The position numbers were made by a program, and so were the translations under genes. Source: Methylobacterium durans (GTDB taxonomy: Bacteria; Pseudomonadota; Alphaproteobacteria; Rhizobiales; Beijerinckiaceae). Taken from it: 64,000 nucleotides of DNA. Location of the stretch: positions 6,464,001 to 6,528,000 of the forward strand of contig NZ_CP029550.1 in NCBI RefSeq assembly GCF_003173715.1, given 5' to 3'. Positions 1 through 9,315 of the stretch are shown piece by piece. The notes beneath the pieces are model-generated. The model saw only the letters and a list, made by a program, of their open reading frames with translations, did not search any database and was not told the DNA's origin. Numbering within the stretch: position 1 is the first letter of the stretch; the number at the start of each line of letters is the position of its first letter.

Positions 1-187
1 GACGCGTTGCGCAGCCATCAACGGGCTCGATTGAGGGAACGATCCGCCCCTACCCTGAGCGGCATGTTCCAATTGCCTGAGGCTGACCTGAGGGCCTGTC
101 TTTCGGCTTCAGGTCTCCCAAGAGTTCATCGGCCAGGCTTGTGCGTGCATCTGCTAGGCTGCAGCACGAGCAGCAAGGGGAAGGGAC

Positions 188-454
188 ATGCGACCACGAG
201 CACCACGACCGGACTCTCTGCAGAGCATCACGGTTCTGGAGATCCTCGAGGCTCTTGATGCCAGGCATGGAGACGCAGGCGTGCCGTTCAAAGACCTTGA
301 GACAGCTGCAGGCACCAGGCTCTCGTTCCAAGCCCTGAAGGTTGCGCTGAACGCTTTAGTCGCCGAGAAGGCGGTTGCTCGTATCAGCGAGAAGCCGGCT
401 CGGCTTCGGATCACCGCGACCGGACGAACTCAGCTCGACAGCTATCGATCCTGA
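188..454 (+). CDS. Small putative winged-helix protein
   Basis: An 88-residue reading frame preceded by a purine-rich ribosome binding site (AAGGGGAAGGGAC directly before the ATG). The protein has a helix-rich middle followed by a basic segment (KPARLRITATGR) that could form a wing, and its residues 15-80 read like a small winged-helix domain. No signal peptide or membrane segment is visible. I do not recognise a named family. It stands alone, with about 330 bases of apparently non-coding sequence before the helicase gene. Confidence 0.55.
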   Translation: MRPRAPRPDSLQSITVLEILEALDARHGDAGVPFKDLETAAGTRLSFQALKVALNALVAEKAVARISEKPARLRITATGRTQLDSYRS

Positions 455-789
455 GGCAGGTGCCGCGGCAAGGCTGGCAGGTCGGTTGCCCGAACAGGTA
501 TGAGGTGGGCAAGGGGAGTGGCGCTTTTGCGTCAGGGGACCAAAACGCCTTCTGACCGACAGGACGCTGCTGGAGCTCAACCACAACATTGCGGTCAACA
601 GCGGCTTCGAGTGGTGCACGAACTCCTGATCGGCTCGGCCGAAGTCGCCCCACTCGGCACCCCCTGTGATTGCGGCGAACAAAAATCGAACAATCTTCTG
701 GTGAGGAACTGCGCACCACGATCGTCGCGCGTCAGAGGCAGCAGTAGGCTGTCCTGCCCGAGGCACTGGAAGCTGGTTGAGCATGTGAG
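455..789. other. Intergenic gap with no recognised feature
   Basis: I see no convincing gene, hairpin or repeat here. Short frames exist but lack a ribosome binding site and protein-like composition. The promoter of the following helicase gene is presumably within this stretch. Confidence 0.4.
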
Positions 790-3024
790 ATGAGCCAGAG
801 GGCGGCTCCGAGCCAGTTCGATCGCGGTACGCCTGTCGAGACGCTCGCGGGCACGGTCGAGCGCGTCACCTTCCACAATGCCGAGACCGGCTTCTGCGTC
901 CTGAAGGTGCAGACCCGCGGCAAGCGCGATCTCGTGCCGGTCGTCGGGCACGCGCCTGCCATCGGCGCGGGCGAGTGGATCACCGCCACCGGCATCTGGT
1001 TCTCAGACCGTCAGCATGGGCTCCAGTTCAAGGCTGACACGCTGAAAGCCACGCCGCCGACCAGCGTCGAGGGCATCGAGAAATACCTCGCCTCCGGCTA
1101 CATGCGCGGCATCGGACCAGCCATGGCCAAGCGCATCGTGGCGCTGTTTGGCGAGCAGACCTTCGAGATCATCGAGGCCGAGCCTGAGCGGCTCAAAGAG
1201 GTGGGCGGCATCGGCCCCAAGCGCGCCGAGCGCATCGTGCGCGGCTGGGCCGAGCAGAAGGCGGTGCGGGAGATCATGATCTTCCTGCACGCCCACGGCG
1301 TCGGCACGGCGCGGGCGGTGCGCATCTTCAAGACCTACGGTCATGAGTCGATCAAGGTCATGACCGAGGACCCCTACCGGCTCGCCAAGGACATCCGCGG
1401 CATCGGCTTCCGCACGGCCGACGCCATCGCGATGAAGCTCGGGCTGGAGAAGGAGGCGCCCCAGCGGCTGCGGGCGGGTGTCTCCTTCGCGCTCCAGACC
1501 GCCATGGACGAGGGCCACTGCGCCCTGCCGACCGAACGGCTTGCCGTGCTCGCGCAGAAGCTGCTGGAGGTCGATGCCGATCTGATTCGGGTTGCCATCG
1601 CACTCGAACTGCGGGGCGAGGAGGTCGTCGCCGACACAGTGGATGGCGAGACCTGCGTCTTCCTCAAGGGCCTGCACGCCTCGGAGCGGATGATTGCCGA
1701 GCGCCTGATCGAGCGAGCCTCTGGCACGCCGCCCTGGCCCGAGATTGACCTCGACAAGGCGCGGCCCTGGGTCGAGCAGAAGACCGGCAAGACCCTCTCA
1801 CCCTCGCAGATCGAAGCTGTCCGGCTGATGCTGGGCTCGAAGCTCTGCGTCATCACGGGCGGACCGGGCGTCGGCAAGACCAGCACGCTCGACTCGGTGC
1901 TGCGCATCCTGAAGGCCAAGGGCGTGCATGTGCTGCTGGCCGCGCCGACCGGCCGTGCTGCTAAGCGCATGACCGAGCAGACCGGGCTGGAGGCCAAGAC
2001 CATCCACCGTCTGCTGGAGATCGACCCGAAGCACGGCGGCTTCTCGCGCAACGAGGAGAACCCGCTCGACTGCGACCTGCTCGTCATCGACGAGACCTCG
2101 ATGGTGGACGTGCCGCTGATGAACGCGCTGCTCAAGGCGGTGCCGCAGCGAGCCGGGCTCCTGCTCGTCGGCGACGTGGACCAGCTACCCTCAGTCGGGC
2201 CGGGGCAGGTGCTGGCCGACGTGATCGCCTCAGAGCGCGTGCCGGTGGCGCGGCTCACCGAGGTGTTTCGGCAAGCAGCGGAGAGCCGGATCATCGTCAA
2301 CGCCCACCGGATCAACCATGGCCAGATGCCGGAGAAGCCTCGCCCCGGTGAGAAGGCCGACTTCTACCTGATCGAGATCGATGATCCGGAGGTCGGCGTC
2401 GCCAAGCTGATCGAGATCGTAACGAAGCGCATCCCTCGCACCTTCGGGCTTGATCCGGTGCGCGACGTGCAAGTCCTCACCCCGATGCTGCGAGGCTCAC
2501 TCGGCTCGCGCAACCTCAACCACGAACTCCAGCGCGTGCTGAACCCGAACCCGCCCGCGCAGGTCGAGCGCTTCGGCTGGCGCTTCGCGCCCGGCGATCG
2601 GGTGATGGAGACACAGAACGACTACGACCGCGAGGTGTTCAACGGCGATCTTGGCATGGTGGAGCGCATCGACGATGAGGAAGGGGCGGTGATCGTTCTG
2701 TTCGATGAGCGCGAGGTGATCTACCCGTTCGGCGAACTCGACACCTTGGTGCCTGCCTTCGCCACGACGATCCACAAGAGCCAGGGTTCGGAGTACCCGG
2801 CCGTGGTGATCCCGATCGTGACGCAGCACTTCAACATGCTGGCGCGCAATCTCCTCTACACGGGTGTCACACGAGGCAAGCAGCTTGTGGTGCTGATCGG
2901 CCAGCGCAAGGCCATCGGGATGGCTGTCCGCAGCGGTCAGACCAAGCGGCGCTGGACGAAGCTGCGGGAGTGGCTCAGAGCCGAAAAATCACCCTCGGTG
3001 GGCTACTCGGCTCATCCAAAATAG
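790..3024 (+). CDS. recD2: RecD2-like ATP-dependent DNA helicase (SF1B)
   Basis: A 744-residue helicase of the RecD2/TraA type, expected to unwind DNA 5' to 3' with ATP independently of RecBC. The N-terminal third has an OB-like region and repeated helix-hairpin-helix segments (GIGPAMAKRI, GIGPKRAERI, GIGFRTADAI). The Walker A motif GGPGVGKTS lies near residue 357, the Walker B segment VIDETSMVD near 432, and the C-terminal UvrD-like motif TIHKSQGSEYPAVV near 660. The length matches RecD2 proteins, and no RecB or RecC partner is nearby. The ribosome binding site is weak, so the start rests on the conserved N-terminus. It is followed closely by a small hypothetical gene. Confidence 0.93.
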   Translation: MSQRAAPSQFDRGTPVETLAGTVERVTFHNAETGFCVLKVQTRGKRDLVPVVGHAPAIGAGEWITATGIWFSDRQHGLQFKADTLKATPPTSVEGIEKYLASGYMRGIGPAMAKRIVALFGEQTFEIIEAEPERLKEVGGIGPKRAERIVRGWAEQKAVREIMIFLHAHGVGTARAVRIFKTYGHESIKVMTEDPYRLAKDIRGIGFRTADAIAMKLGLEKEAPQRLRAGVSFALQTAMDEGHCALPTERLAVLAQKLLEVDADLIRVAIALELRGEEVVADTVDGETCVFLKGLHASERMIAERLIERASGTPPWPEIDLDKARPWVEQKTGKTLSPSQIEAVRLMLGSKLCVITGGPGVGKTSTLDSVLRILKAKGVHVLLAAPTGRAAKRMTEQTGLEAKTIHRLLEIDPKHGGFSRNEENPLDCDLLVIDETSMVDVPLMNALLKAVPQRAGLLLVGDVDQLPSVGPGQVLADVIASERVPVARLTEVFRQAAESRIIVNAHRINHGQMPEKPRPGEKADFYLIEIDDPEVGVAKLIEIVTKRIPRTFGLDPVRDVQVLTPMLRGSLGSRNLNHELQRVLNPNPPAQVERFGWRFAPGDRVMETQNDYDREVFNGDLGMVERIDDEEGAVIVLFDEREVIYPFGELDTLVPAFATTIHKSQGSEYPAVVIPIVTQHFNMLARNLLYTGVTRGKQLVVLIGQRKAIGMAVRSGQTKRRWTKLREWLRAEKSPSVGYSAHPK

Positions 3025-3116
3025 TAGCTCCCTCTTGCGGGCAGACCAGTGGACGCGCGCAATACGGCTTACCACATGCTGAAGCACCTTCGTGCCGAAG
3101 TGCTGGGTTTGGCCAG

Positions 3117-3464
3117 ATGTCTGCCGCTCCTGCTGAGTACCCTCACGAACGGGTCGAAGACCCAGACTATTTCCGCGACGTGCTTCTCAACATGGAGTGG
3201 ATCAGGAACCGGGACGAGCGGCGCGTTCGGTTCTCGACGGTCTCTGTCACCGGCTTCCCGGACTACCAAACCGAGTACCCGGTGGGACATCGCTTTCACA
3301 GCTTCCCTCGGCAATACGATGGGCGCACGCACCGCCCGATCAATTCTGTTGCTGATGAGGTGATGAAGGGCGAGCATCTCACCAACGCGTATACGTGGGA
3401 CGAGGTGCTGCTGCTGCTGAAACAAGCGCTCGACCGGAAGCATGGAAGGACTGCGGTTGCGTGA
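3117..3464 (+). CDS. Hypothetical protein
   Basis: A frame open from 2970 overlaps the helicase end, but protein-like composition begins near the ATG at 3117, giving about 115 residues. The segment from DPDYFRDVLLNMEWIRNRDE onward is rich in charged and aromatic residues, and the C-terminus is helical and leucine-rich (WDEVLLLLKQALDR). There is no signal peptide, membrane segment or recognised motif. It may be co-transcribed with the helicase, which ends 92 bases upstream. Function unknown; start uncertain. Confidence 0.5.
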   Translation: MSAAPAEYPHERVEDPDYFRDVLLNMEWIRNRDERRVRFSTVSVTGFPDYQTEYPVGHRFHSFPRQYDGRTHRPINSVADEVMKGEHLTNAYTWDEVLLLLKQALDRKHGRTAVA

Positions 3465-3692
3465 GGGGCCATCGTGGAGGATTGCTTGGGACCCATTCGC
3501 CGCTCGAACCGCATGTGCCGCTTTGCGAACGTATCGCGTCACCTTCGCACACGAGCATCAGAGGTATCTGGCAACGATTTGTTAACTACTTTGTGCTTCG
3601 CTCTCGACACAGAAGCATTTTTCGTCCCAGATGAACGCCACGCACCTTTACTGCGTTGGAAGCCTTCAGCTTCGTACTCTCAGGATTGATAA

Positions 3693-4259
3693 ATGAAGCG
3701 CAGAAGCGCGCGACCCGTTGTGGTCGAAGTTAAGCGTACCCGTTCCTCTACCTCATCTCTGGCCGACACCTTCGGTCGTAACCGCCCCGGCGCCGGTCTC
3801 TGGCAGGGTGTAACGCTGCGGGTGGATGCACCGACCTTGCCTCGTCGCGAGCCGGAGCCGCGCCCGGTCTTGATCGAGAAGGCTGAGCCAGAGGCTCGAT
3901 CTGCTCCGCGGGTTCTACCCAGCCTCGTACCGATGTACGTGCCGAGTGAGCCTGAGCCGCAGGAAGAGGCGGTGCTGGCGTCTCGTGCGGCTGAGCGGAA
4001 GCCGCGAGCCGAGCGGAAACCTCGTGCTCGTCGGATTGCACCTGAAGCTGCGAACACGCCTGCGGAGCCAAAGATGGCTTCCGAGGCGCAGGCAGCGGCT
4101 CTCGCTCCTGTCGAGCCGCCTCCAGTGAGCGTGGTATTGCGAAGGCAAGCTGCAACCGCGACGCAGCCGCATACAGATCGCCGCGAGCGGGGCGAGCGCC
4201 ATCCAGAGTTGCGTCGGGGCGAGCGCTGGAAGAGGCGTCTGCCACGGGCCTGCTGGTAA
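3693..4259 (+). CDS. Pro/Glu/Arg-rich hypothetical protein
   Basis: A 188-residue protein whose first 15 residues (RPVVVEVKRTRSS) resemble the start of small basic proteins I associate with Methylobacterium genomes. The rest is low-complexity, alternating proline, glutamate, arginine and alanine, and is likely disordered. A conflicting frame on the other strand (3680-4303) is equally open because of composition bias. I favour this strand because of the ordered N-terminus and the co-directional MucR gene 64 bases downstream. Function unknown. Confidence 0.5.
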   Translation: MKRRSARPVVVEVKRTRSSTSSLADTFGRNRPGAGLWQGVTLRVDAPTLPRREPEPRPVLIEKAEPEARSAPRVLPSLVPMYVPSEPEPQEEAVLASRAAERKPRAERKPRARRIAPEAANTPAEPKMASEAQAAALAPVEPPPVSVVLRRQAATATQPHTDRRERGERHPELRRGERWKRRLPRACW

Positions 4260-4323
4260 GCTTGCCGCTGCTGGTTGCGGTGGTATCTCCGCGCGACGAC
4301 CACCGCAGCGCAGCAGGTTTCGC

Positions 4324-4872
4324 ATGTCAGCCGTAGGCCCCGAACGCCCTGAGTTCGTGTCTCTCACGGCCGAGATCGTCTCGGCCTACCTCGGCCGCAA
4401 TCACGTCCGTCCGGATGATCTGCCAAGCCTGATCCAGAGTGTGCACGCAACGCTTGCCGGATTAGCCACCGGCGCCAGTGACGCGCCGACTTCCGCTCCT
4501 AAGGCGACGGTCGCCGAGATCAAGCGCTCGATCACCCCGGAGCATCTCGTCAGCTTCGAGGACGGGAAGCGCTACAAGACCTTGGTGCGTCACCTACGCC
4601 TGCGAGGCTTGAGCCCTGAAGCGTATCGGGAGAAGTGGGGGCTGCCGGTCGGCTACCCCATGACTGCGGCAAGCTACTCGGCCAAGCGGGCAGAGTTGGC
4701 CCGCGGGGCGGGATTGGGTCGAGCAGGCTTGGCTCGACAGGCAGCACCAGACGCCGAGCAGGACGCTGCTGAAGATGCCCCCCAGCAGATGGTTGCTGAC
4801 CAGCCTTCAGCCGATCAGTTCGAGGAGACGATCACGCGCGAGCCGATCGAGGACGACGGCTTCGCTGAGTGA
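4324..4872 (+). CDS. MucR/Ros-family transcriptional regulator lacking zinc ligands
   Basis: A 182-residue MucR/Ros protein. The N-terminal part (LTAEIVSAYLGRNHV) is the family's oligomerisation region, and the DNA-binding part ends in the hallmark EAYREKWGLPVGYPM near residues 98-112. Classical Ros fingers carry two Cys and two His ligands. Here the usual Cys before the EDGK motif is Ser (VSFEDGKRYK), and the second His of the HLxxH pair is replaced (HLRLRG). The fold must therefore be held without zinc, as known for some rhizobial homologues. The C-terminal 55 residues are an Ala/Asp/Glu-rich tail. Family members are global regulators binding AT-rich DNA; targets here are unknown. Confidence 0.88.
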   Translation: MSAVGPERPEFVSLTAEIVSAYLGRNHVRPDDLPSLIQSVHATLAGLATGASDAPTSAPKATVAEIKRSITPEHLVSFEDGKRYKTLVRHLRLRGLSPEAYREKWGLPVGYPMTAASYSAKRAELARGAGLGRAGLARQAAPDAEQDAAEDAPQQMVADQPSADQFEETITREPIEDDGFAE

Positions 4873-5189
4873 GCCTTTGCGGGAACGGCGACTGACAGGT
4901 TCAACATCGTCACTCACTTCCTCTTCAAACGTTTCGTCCTGCGTTTCCGAGGTGGTGCTGTTGAGCGACTTCTCAGGCGGCGCCTGGGCCGTGAGTTCGA
5001 GACGAACTTCGGGCTATATGTTGGCTGCTCGCAGTCCTGTTCGCCTCGCCCAGCCCCGCTGAGGTGCGACTTAGCGCGTGACTGTCAGCCACCTGTTCGC
5101 CAAAAGGCGAACGGACGCCACAAACGCACGTTGAGCCCTGAGAGGCGTCGAGCCGTTCTGTCTCGGCAGGAGGCTTAGCCGAGGTATTC
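4873..5189. other. Intergenic gap containing a perfect hairpin
   Basis: No gene is supported between the MucR gene and the PAS kinase. The only structure I see is the inverted repeat at 5096-5113, listed separately. Confidence 0.4.
5096..5113. repeat. Perfect inverted repeat upstream of the PAS kinase
   Basis: GTTCGCC-AAAA-GGCGAAC forms a perfect 7-bp stem with a four-base loop, about 75 bases before the kinase start. No T-tract follows on the + strand, so it is more likely an operator or RNA hairpin than a classical terminator. Confidence 0.4.
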
Positions 5190-7157
5190 ATGTCATCAGA
5201 GTCCCTGCCCGGACGCGAGCCGATCACTGACGACCGCTTCCGCATCCTCGTCCAGGGCGTGACCGACTACGCCATCTACATGCTCGATCCGACCGGCATC
5301 GTGGTCAGCTGGAACCCCGGCGCGGAGCGCTTCAAGGGCTACTCCGAGGCCGAGATCATCGGCCAGCACTTCTCCCGGTTCTACACGACCGAGGACAAGG
5401 CGACGGACCTGCCCCGGCGCGCGCTCGAGACCGCGGCCAGCGAAGGCCGCTTCGAGCAGGAGGGATGGCGGGTCCGCAAGGACGGAACGCGCATGTGGGC
5501 GCACGTCGTGATCGACCCCATCCGCGATGCATCCGGCGCCCTGCTCGGCTTCGCCAAGATCACGCGGGACATCACGGCGCGTCAGGCGGCGCAGGAGGCT
5601 CTGCGCGCGAGCGAGGAACGCTTCCGCATCCTCGTGCAGGGCGTGACCGACTACGCCATCTTCATGCTGAGCCCGGAGGGGATCGTCACCAACTGGAATG
5701 CCGGTGCGGCCCGGATCAAGGGCTACTCCGAGGCCGAGATCGTCGGCCAGCACTTCTCCCAGTTCTACGCGGAGGAGGATCGAGCCGCTGGAGTACCCGA
5801 CAGAGCGCTGGAGGCAGCCGCGCGTGAGGGTAAGTACGAGGCGGAAGGCTGGCGCCTGCGCAAGGACGGCACCCGCTTCTTTGCCAGCGTGGTGATCGAC
5901 GCGATCCGCGGCCGGACAGGAAATCTCGTCGGCTTCGCCAAGGTCACCCGCGACATCACCGAGCGGCAGAACGCGCAGCAGGCTCTGGAGGAGACCCGCG
6001 CCTCGCTCTTCCAGGCGCAGAAAATGGAGGCGCTGGGCGGCCTCGCCTCGGGCATCGCGCACGACTTCAACAACCTGCTTACCGTGGTGCTCGGCAACCT
6101 CGACCTCTTGCGCCGTGCGCCCGAGGCGCGGCGGGCACGGCTGATCGACAACGCGATCCAGGCCGTCGAGCAGGGACGCAGGCTAACCCAGCAACTGCTC
6201 GCCTTCGGCCGCCGCCACGTGATCCAGCCCGAGGTGCTGGACGTGAACCGGCTCATTCTCAGCATGGATGACATGCTGAAGCAGTCGCTGCGCGGAGACA
6301 TCAGCCTCATCTTCGACCTCGCGGAAGGCTTGTGGCCGGTCGAGGCTGATCCGTCTCAGCTACAGATTGCCTTGATCAACTTGGCCGTGAACGCCCGCGA
6401 TGCCATGCCCAAAGGCGGGCTCTTTCGGATCAGAACGGAGAACGTGACCAAGCCCGGTCAGGACGGCCCTGAGTGCGTCGAGATCGCGGTCAGTGATACC
6501 GGCCATGGCATGCCGCCGGACGTGCTGGCCCGTGCGTTCGAGCCCTTTTTCAGCACAAAAGAGGTTGGCAAAGGCACAGGCCTCGGTCTTCCCCAAGTCT
6601 ACGGGTTCGCCCAGCAGGCGCATGGATCGCTGCGGGTGGCCAGTGAGGTCGGCCATGGCACAACCTTCACGATCTCACTTCACCGCACGAACGCTCAGGT
6701 CGCTGAAACTGCCAAAAGCGGCCTCAAGCCCGGCGCGGCTGAGCGGCCACTTCGAGTATTGCTGGTTGAGGACAATGCGCAGGTGGCGGAGGTTGCCGCG
6801 GCGGTCATGACCGAGCGCGGCCACTCGGTCGTCAGCACCGGCAGTGCGCCCGAAGCCATGCGCGTCCTGAACTCTGGGCAGCCCTTTGATCTGGTTCTGT
6901 CCGATCTCGTGATGCCGGGTGGTATGAGCGGCTTCGATCTCGCCCAGAGCGTGCGGAGTCGCTGGCCTGCTCTGCCGGTCCTGCTAGCGACGGGCTACAG
7001 CGATCAGGCAGCCAAGGTGATCAAGGAGGGCTTCCCACTGATCTCGAAGCCCTACGAGCCTGCGGCGCTCCTGCTCGCCGTTGAGAAAACGGCCTCACCA
7101 ATCGCGCTGTCTTCGCGCCAAGGCAACGTCGTGCCCCTCGCACGGCCCTCCCCGTAG
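5190..7157 (+). CDS. PAS-PAS hybrid sensor histidine kinase/response regulator
   Basis: A 655-residue cytoplasmic hybrid kinase with no membrane segment. Two PAS domains about 130 residues apart are near-duplicates: each starts FRILVQGVTDYAI, carries a GYSEAEI motif with GQHFS, and ends in a T-RDIT segment. The phospho-acceptor His291 is in IAHDFNNLL, followed by an ATPase domain with N, G1 (DTGHGMP) and G2 (GKGTGLGLPQ) boxes. A C-terminal receiver (about 525-640) has Asp572 (LSDLVMPGG) and a conserved Lys in SKPYEP. The duplicated PAS unit suggests recent tandem duplication. The signal is unknown. It is convergent with the next kinase gene. Confidence 0.93.
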   Translation: MSSESLPGREPITDDRFRILVQGVTDYAIYMLDPTGIVVSWNPGAERFKGYSEAEIIGQHFSRFYTTEDKATDLPRRALETAASEGRFEQEGWRVRKDGTRMWAHVVIDPIRDASGALLGFAKITRDITARQAAQEALRASEERFRILVQGVTDYAIFMLSPEGIVTNWNAGAARIKGYSEAEIVGQHFSQFYAEEDRAAGVPDRALEAAAREGKYEAEGWRLRKDGTRFFASVVIDAIRGRTGNLVGFAKVTRDITERQNAQQALEETRASLFQAQKMEALGGLASGIAHDFNNLLTVVLGNLDLLRRAPEARRARLIDNAIQAVEQGRRLTQQLLAFGRRHVIQPEVLDVNRLILSMDDMLKQSLRGDISLIFDLAEGLWPVEADPSQLQIALINLAVNARDAMPKGGLFRIRTENVTKPGQDGPECVEIAVSDTGHGMPPDVLARAFEPFFSTKEVGKGTGLGLPQVYGFAQQAHGSLRVASEVGHGTTFTISLHRTNAQVAETAKSGLKPGAAERPLRVLLVEDNAQVAEVAAAVMTERGHSVVSTGSAPEAMRVLNSGQPFDLVLSDLVMPGGMSGFDLAQSVRSRWPALPVLLATGYSDQAAKVIKEGFPLISKPYEPAALLLAVEKTASPIALSSRQGNVVPLARPSP

Positions 7158-7420
7158 CTTGCCCGCGTCATGAGCCGCCATGCACGTACTGTGGACCGGC
7201 AGCGCGCCTCTGGTCGAGCAATCGGCCCGCGGGGATAAGAGGATCGGGTAAAGGCGCACGTCCACGGGGCAGATCAGGCGGACCGGCAGAGAATTGAGCT
7301 TCACCTCGCCGCCAAGAGCCTTCTCTGCGCCGGCTTAATCAGCCCGACGCCACATTCGTGGCGAGTTAGCGTGACCACCGGACGTTCGACAATGAGAGTT
7401 CGTGTGCTGGAATGCCGAAG

Positions 7421-9106
7421 TCAGGCCACGGCCGTGGAGATCTCATCAGGTCGGGCCTGAGGCTCACTGTCTAGGCGAGCTTCCACAGTGCAGACGACCC
7501 CGGCGGGCTCGTACTGAAGCTTGACCTCACCGCCCATCTCGCTCGCTAACATCCGCTCGATCAGCCGCGAACCGAAGCCCTGCCGCGTCGGCGGCACCAC
7601 AGGAGGGCCACCCTGCTCTTCCCAGCGCAGCAGCAGATGCGTTGGGCTCTCGCCCGAGGTGGTCCAGTGGATCAGAACACGGCCAGACGGAATCGAGAGC
7701 GCTCCATACTTGGCGGCATTCGTGCCCAACTCATGCAGCGCCATGGCCAGTGCCAATGCCACCCGTGGAGTGAGCCAAACCTCAGGCCCACCAACTTGAA
7801 AGCGCGCGCCGTCTGAGCGCCGGAAGGCGTCAACGGCTCCGTCCACGATCTCCGGTAGTGCGGCGCCCTCCCAACTCTCACGGGTGAGCAGATCGTGCGC
7901 CTTGGACAACGCGAGCAGTCGCGCCTCGAAGGTGTCCGTCTTGGCGCTGTGATCTCTTCGGAAGGTCTGATGCGCGATGGCCTGCACCGTGGCGAGAGTG
8001 TTCTTCACCCGATGGTTGAGTTCGTTGATCAGCAGGCGCTGGTGCTCCTCGCCCCGCACCCGCTCCGTCACGTCAGAACCTTCCACGAAGATGCCGGTGA
8101 CCTTCCCGCTCGCGTCCGTGATCGGCTGGTATAGAAAGTCCACGAAGCGGTCTTCCGCCACTCCGTCTGCATCCCGCCGAAGCCTCACCGGAATTTGGCG
8201 TCCGACGAACGGCTCACCGCTCGTGAACACCTTGTCCAGAAGCTCGAAGAAGCCTTGGCCTGCAACCTCGGGAAGAGCCGAACGGACGGGCGTCCCGACC
8301 AGATCGTGCTTGCCCACGAGGCGGTGGTAGGCCGCATTGGCAAGGCTGAAGGTGTGTTCCGGCCCATCGAGAACGCAGATGAAGCCGGGAGCCTGCTGGA
8401 ACAGGCTGTACAGCCGCTCGCGCTCAGCCTGGGCGGCTGCTCGGGCTCTGACCTGCTCAGTCGTTTCGGTGCAGGCGCAGAACATGCCCGCGACTTGGCC
8501 TGCCTCGTCACGCACAGGCGTGTAGGAGAAGGCAAAATGCGCCTCCTCCACATTGCCGTTGCGGTGAAGGTTCAGGGCGATGTCATCCATGTGGGTGGAC
8601 TCGCCCGCGTAGGCCCGGTCGAGGATCGGCCCCACCCTGCTCATGATGTCGGACCAGACCTCAGCGAAGGTCCGGCCAAGGGCTGCGGGGTGGCGCTGCC
8701 CGAGAATGCCGACATAGCCGTCGTTGTAGAGCATCACGCGCGCAGGCCCCCAGGCGATGAACATGGGCTGGCGTGAGTCGAGCATCAGCGCGACGAGCGT
8801 CTTGAGCGGCTGTGGCCATGAAGCCGCCCTGCCCAGCGGAGTGGCCGACCAATCATGCGCCCGCATGAGCGCTCCCATCGTGCCGCCGCCCTGAAGAAAG
8901 ACCGGGCTGGGTGACGTGGGCGCTGAGCTTGGCACTGGGAAGCCGCCCACGTGCTGCTCCTCCGGCTGGTCCTGCTGACCGAGGCTACGCAGAGCCGCAC
9001 GGATGACCTCGCTGGCGGTGCGGTACTGGCCGCTTGCGACTTTGGCAGCGATGAACGCGTTGAGTTCGGGCGTGAGGGAGGCGGTGATGGTGGCTTTGGC
9101 GGGCAC
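7421..9106 (-). CDS. ParD-like RHH domain fused to PAS-PAS HWE histidine kinase
   Basis: A 561-residue protein starting at GTG 9106 behind an AGGAG ribosome binding site. Residues 1-50 (ITASLTPELNAFIAAKVASG, then ASEVIRAALRSL) read as a ParD-type ribbon-helix-helix antitoxin domain. After a Pro/Ser/Gln linker come two PAS domains (about 75-190 and 230-350). The HWE kinase core follows, with His365 in NELNHRVKN and the W-x-E motif in LLRWEEQGGP. HWE kinases often feed PhyR-type stress responses in alphaproteobacteria. No ParE toxin gene is adjacent. The RHH part could bind DNA or mediate dimerisation, but that is inference. The ribosome binding site lies before the RHH part, so the fusion is translated as one protein. 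Confidence 0.88.
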   Translation of the reverse strand: MPAKATITASLTPELNAFIAAKVASGQYRTASEVIRAALRSLGQQDQPEEQHVGGFPVPSSAPTSPSPVFLQGGGTMGALMRAHDWSATPLGRAASWPQPLKTLVALMLDSRQPMFIAWGPARVMLYNDGYVGILGQRHPAALGRTFAEVWSDIMSRVGPILDRAYAGESTHMDDIALNLHRNGNVEEAHFAFSYTPVRDEAGQVAGMFCACTETTEQVRARAAAQAERERLYSLFQQAPGFICVLDGPEHTFSLANAAYHRLVGKHDLVGTPVRSALPEVAGQGFFELLDKVFTSGEPFVGRQIPVRLRRDADGVAEDRFVDFLYQPITDASGKVTGIFVEGSDVTERVRGEEHQRLLINELNHRVKNTLATVQAIAHQTFRRDHSAKTDTFEARLLALSKAHDLLTRESWEGAALPEIVDGAVDAFRRSDGARFQVGGPEVWLTPRVALALAMALHELGTNAAKYGALSIPSGRVLIHWTTSGESPTHLLLRWEEQGGPPVVPPTRQGFGSRLIERMLASEMGGEVKLQYEPAGVVCTVEARLDSEPQARPDEISTAVA

Positions 9107-9315
9107 GAGGCTCCTGGGGTGTAAATTCTTCTTACCCTGCCGCTAGGCCATTGCGCCCATCCACCCAATAACCTGCGTTGCTGGCTGTGTCTTTTCCCTG
9201 CCGCACCTGCGCTGGTCCGTGCGAAGTCGTAGCCAGCCGTCTGCAACCGAAAATTTTGGGCAGCGTTCTGAGCGGCATGCGGGAGCCATCGTGCCCGCCG
9301 AGCGTGGAGAACCGG

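Noticed and set aside
9107..9315. A ParE toxin gene expected next to the ParD-like domain
   Set aside because: I looked on both sides of the kinase gene (7158-7420 and 9107-9315) and saw no frame resembling ParE or RelE.
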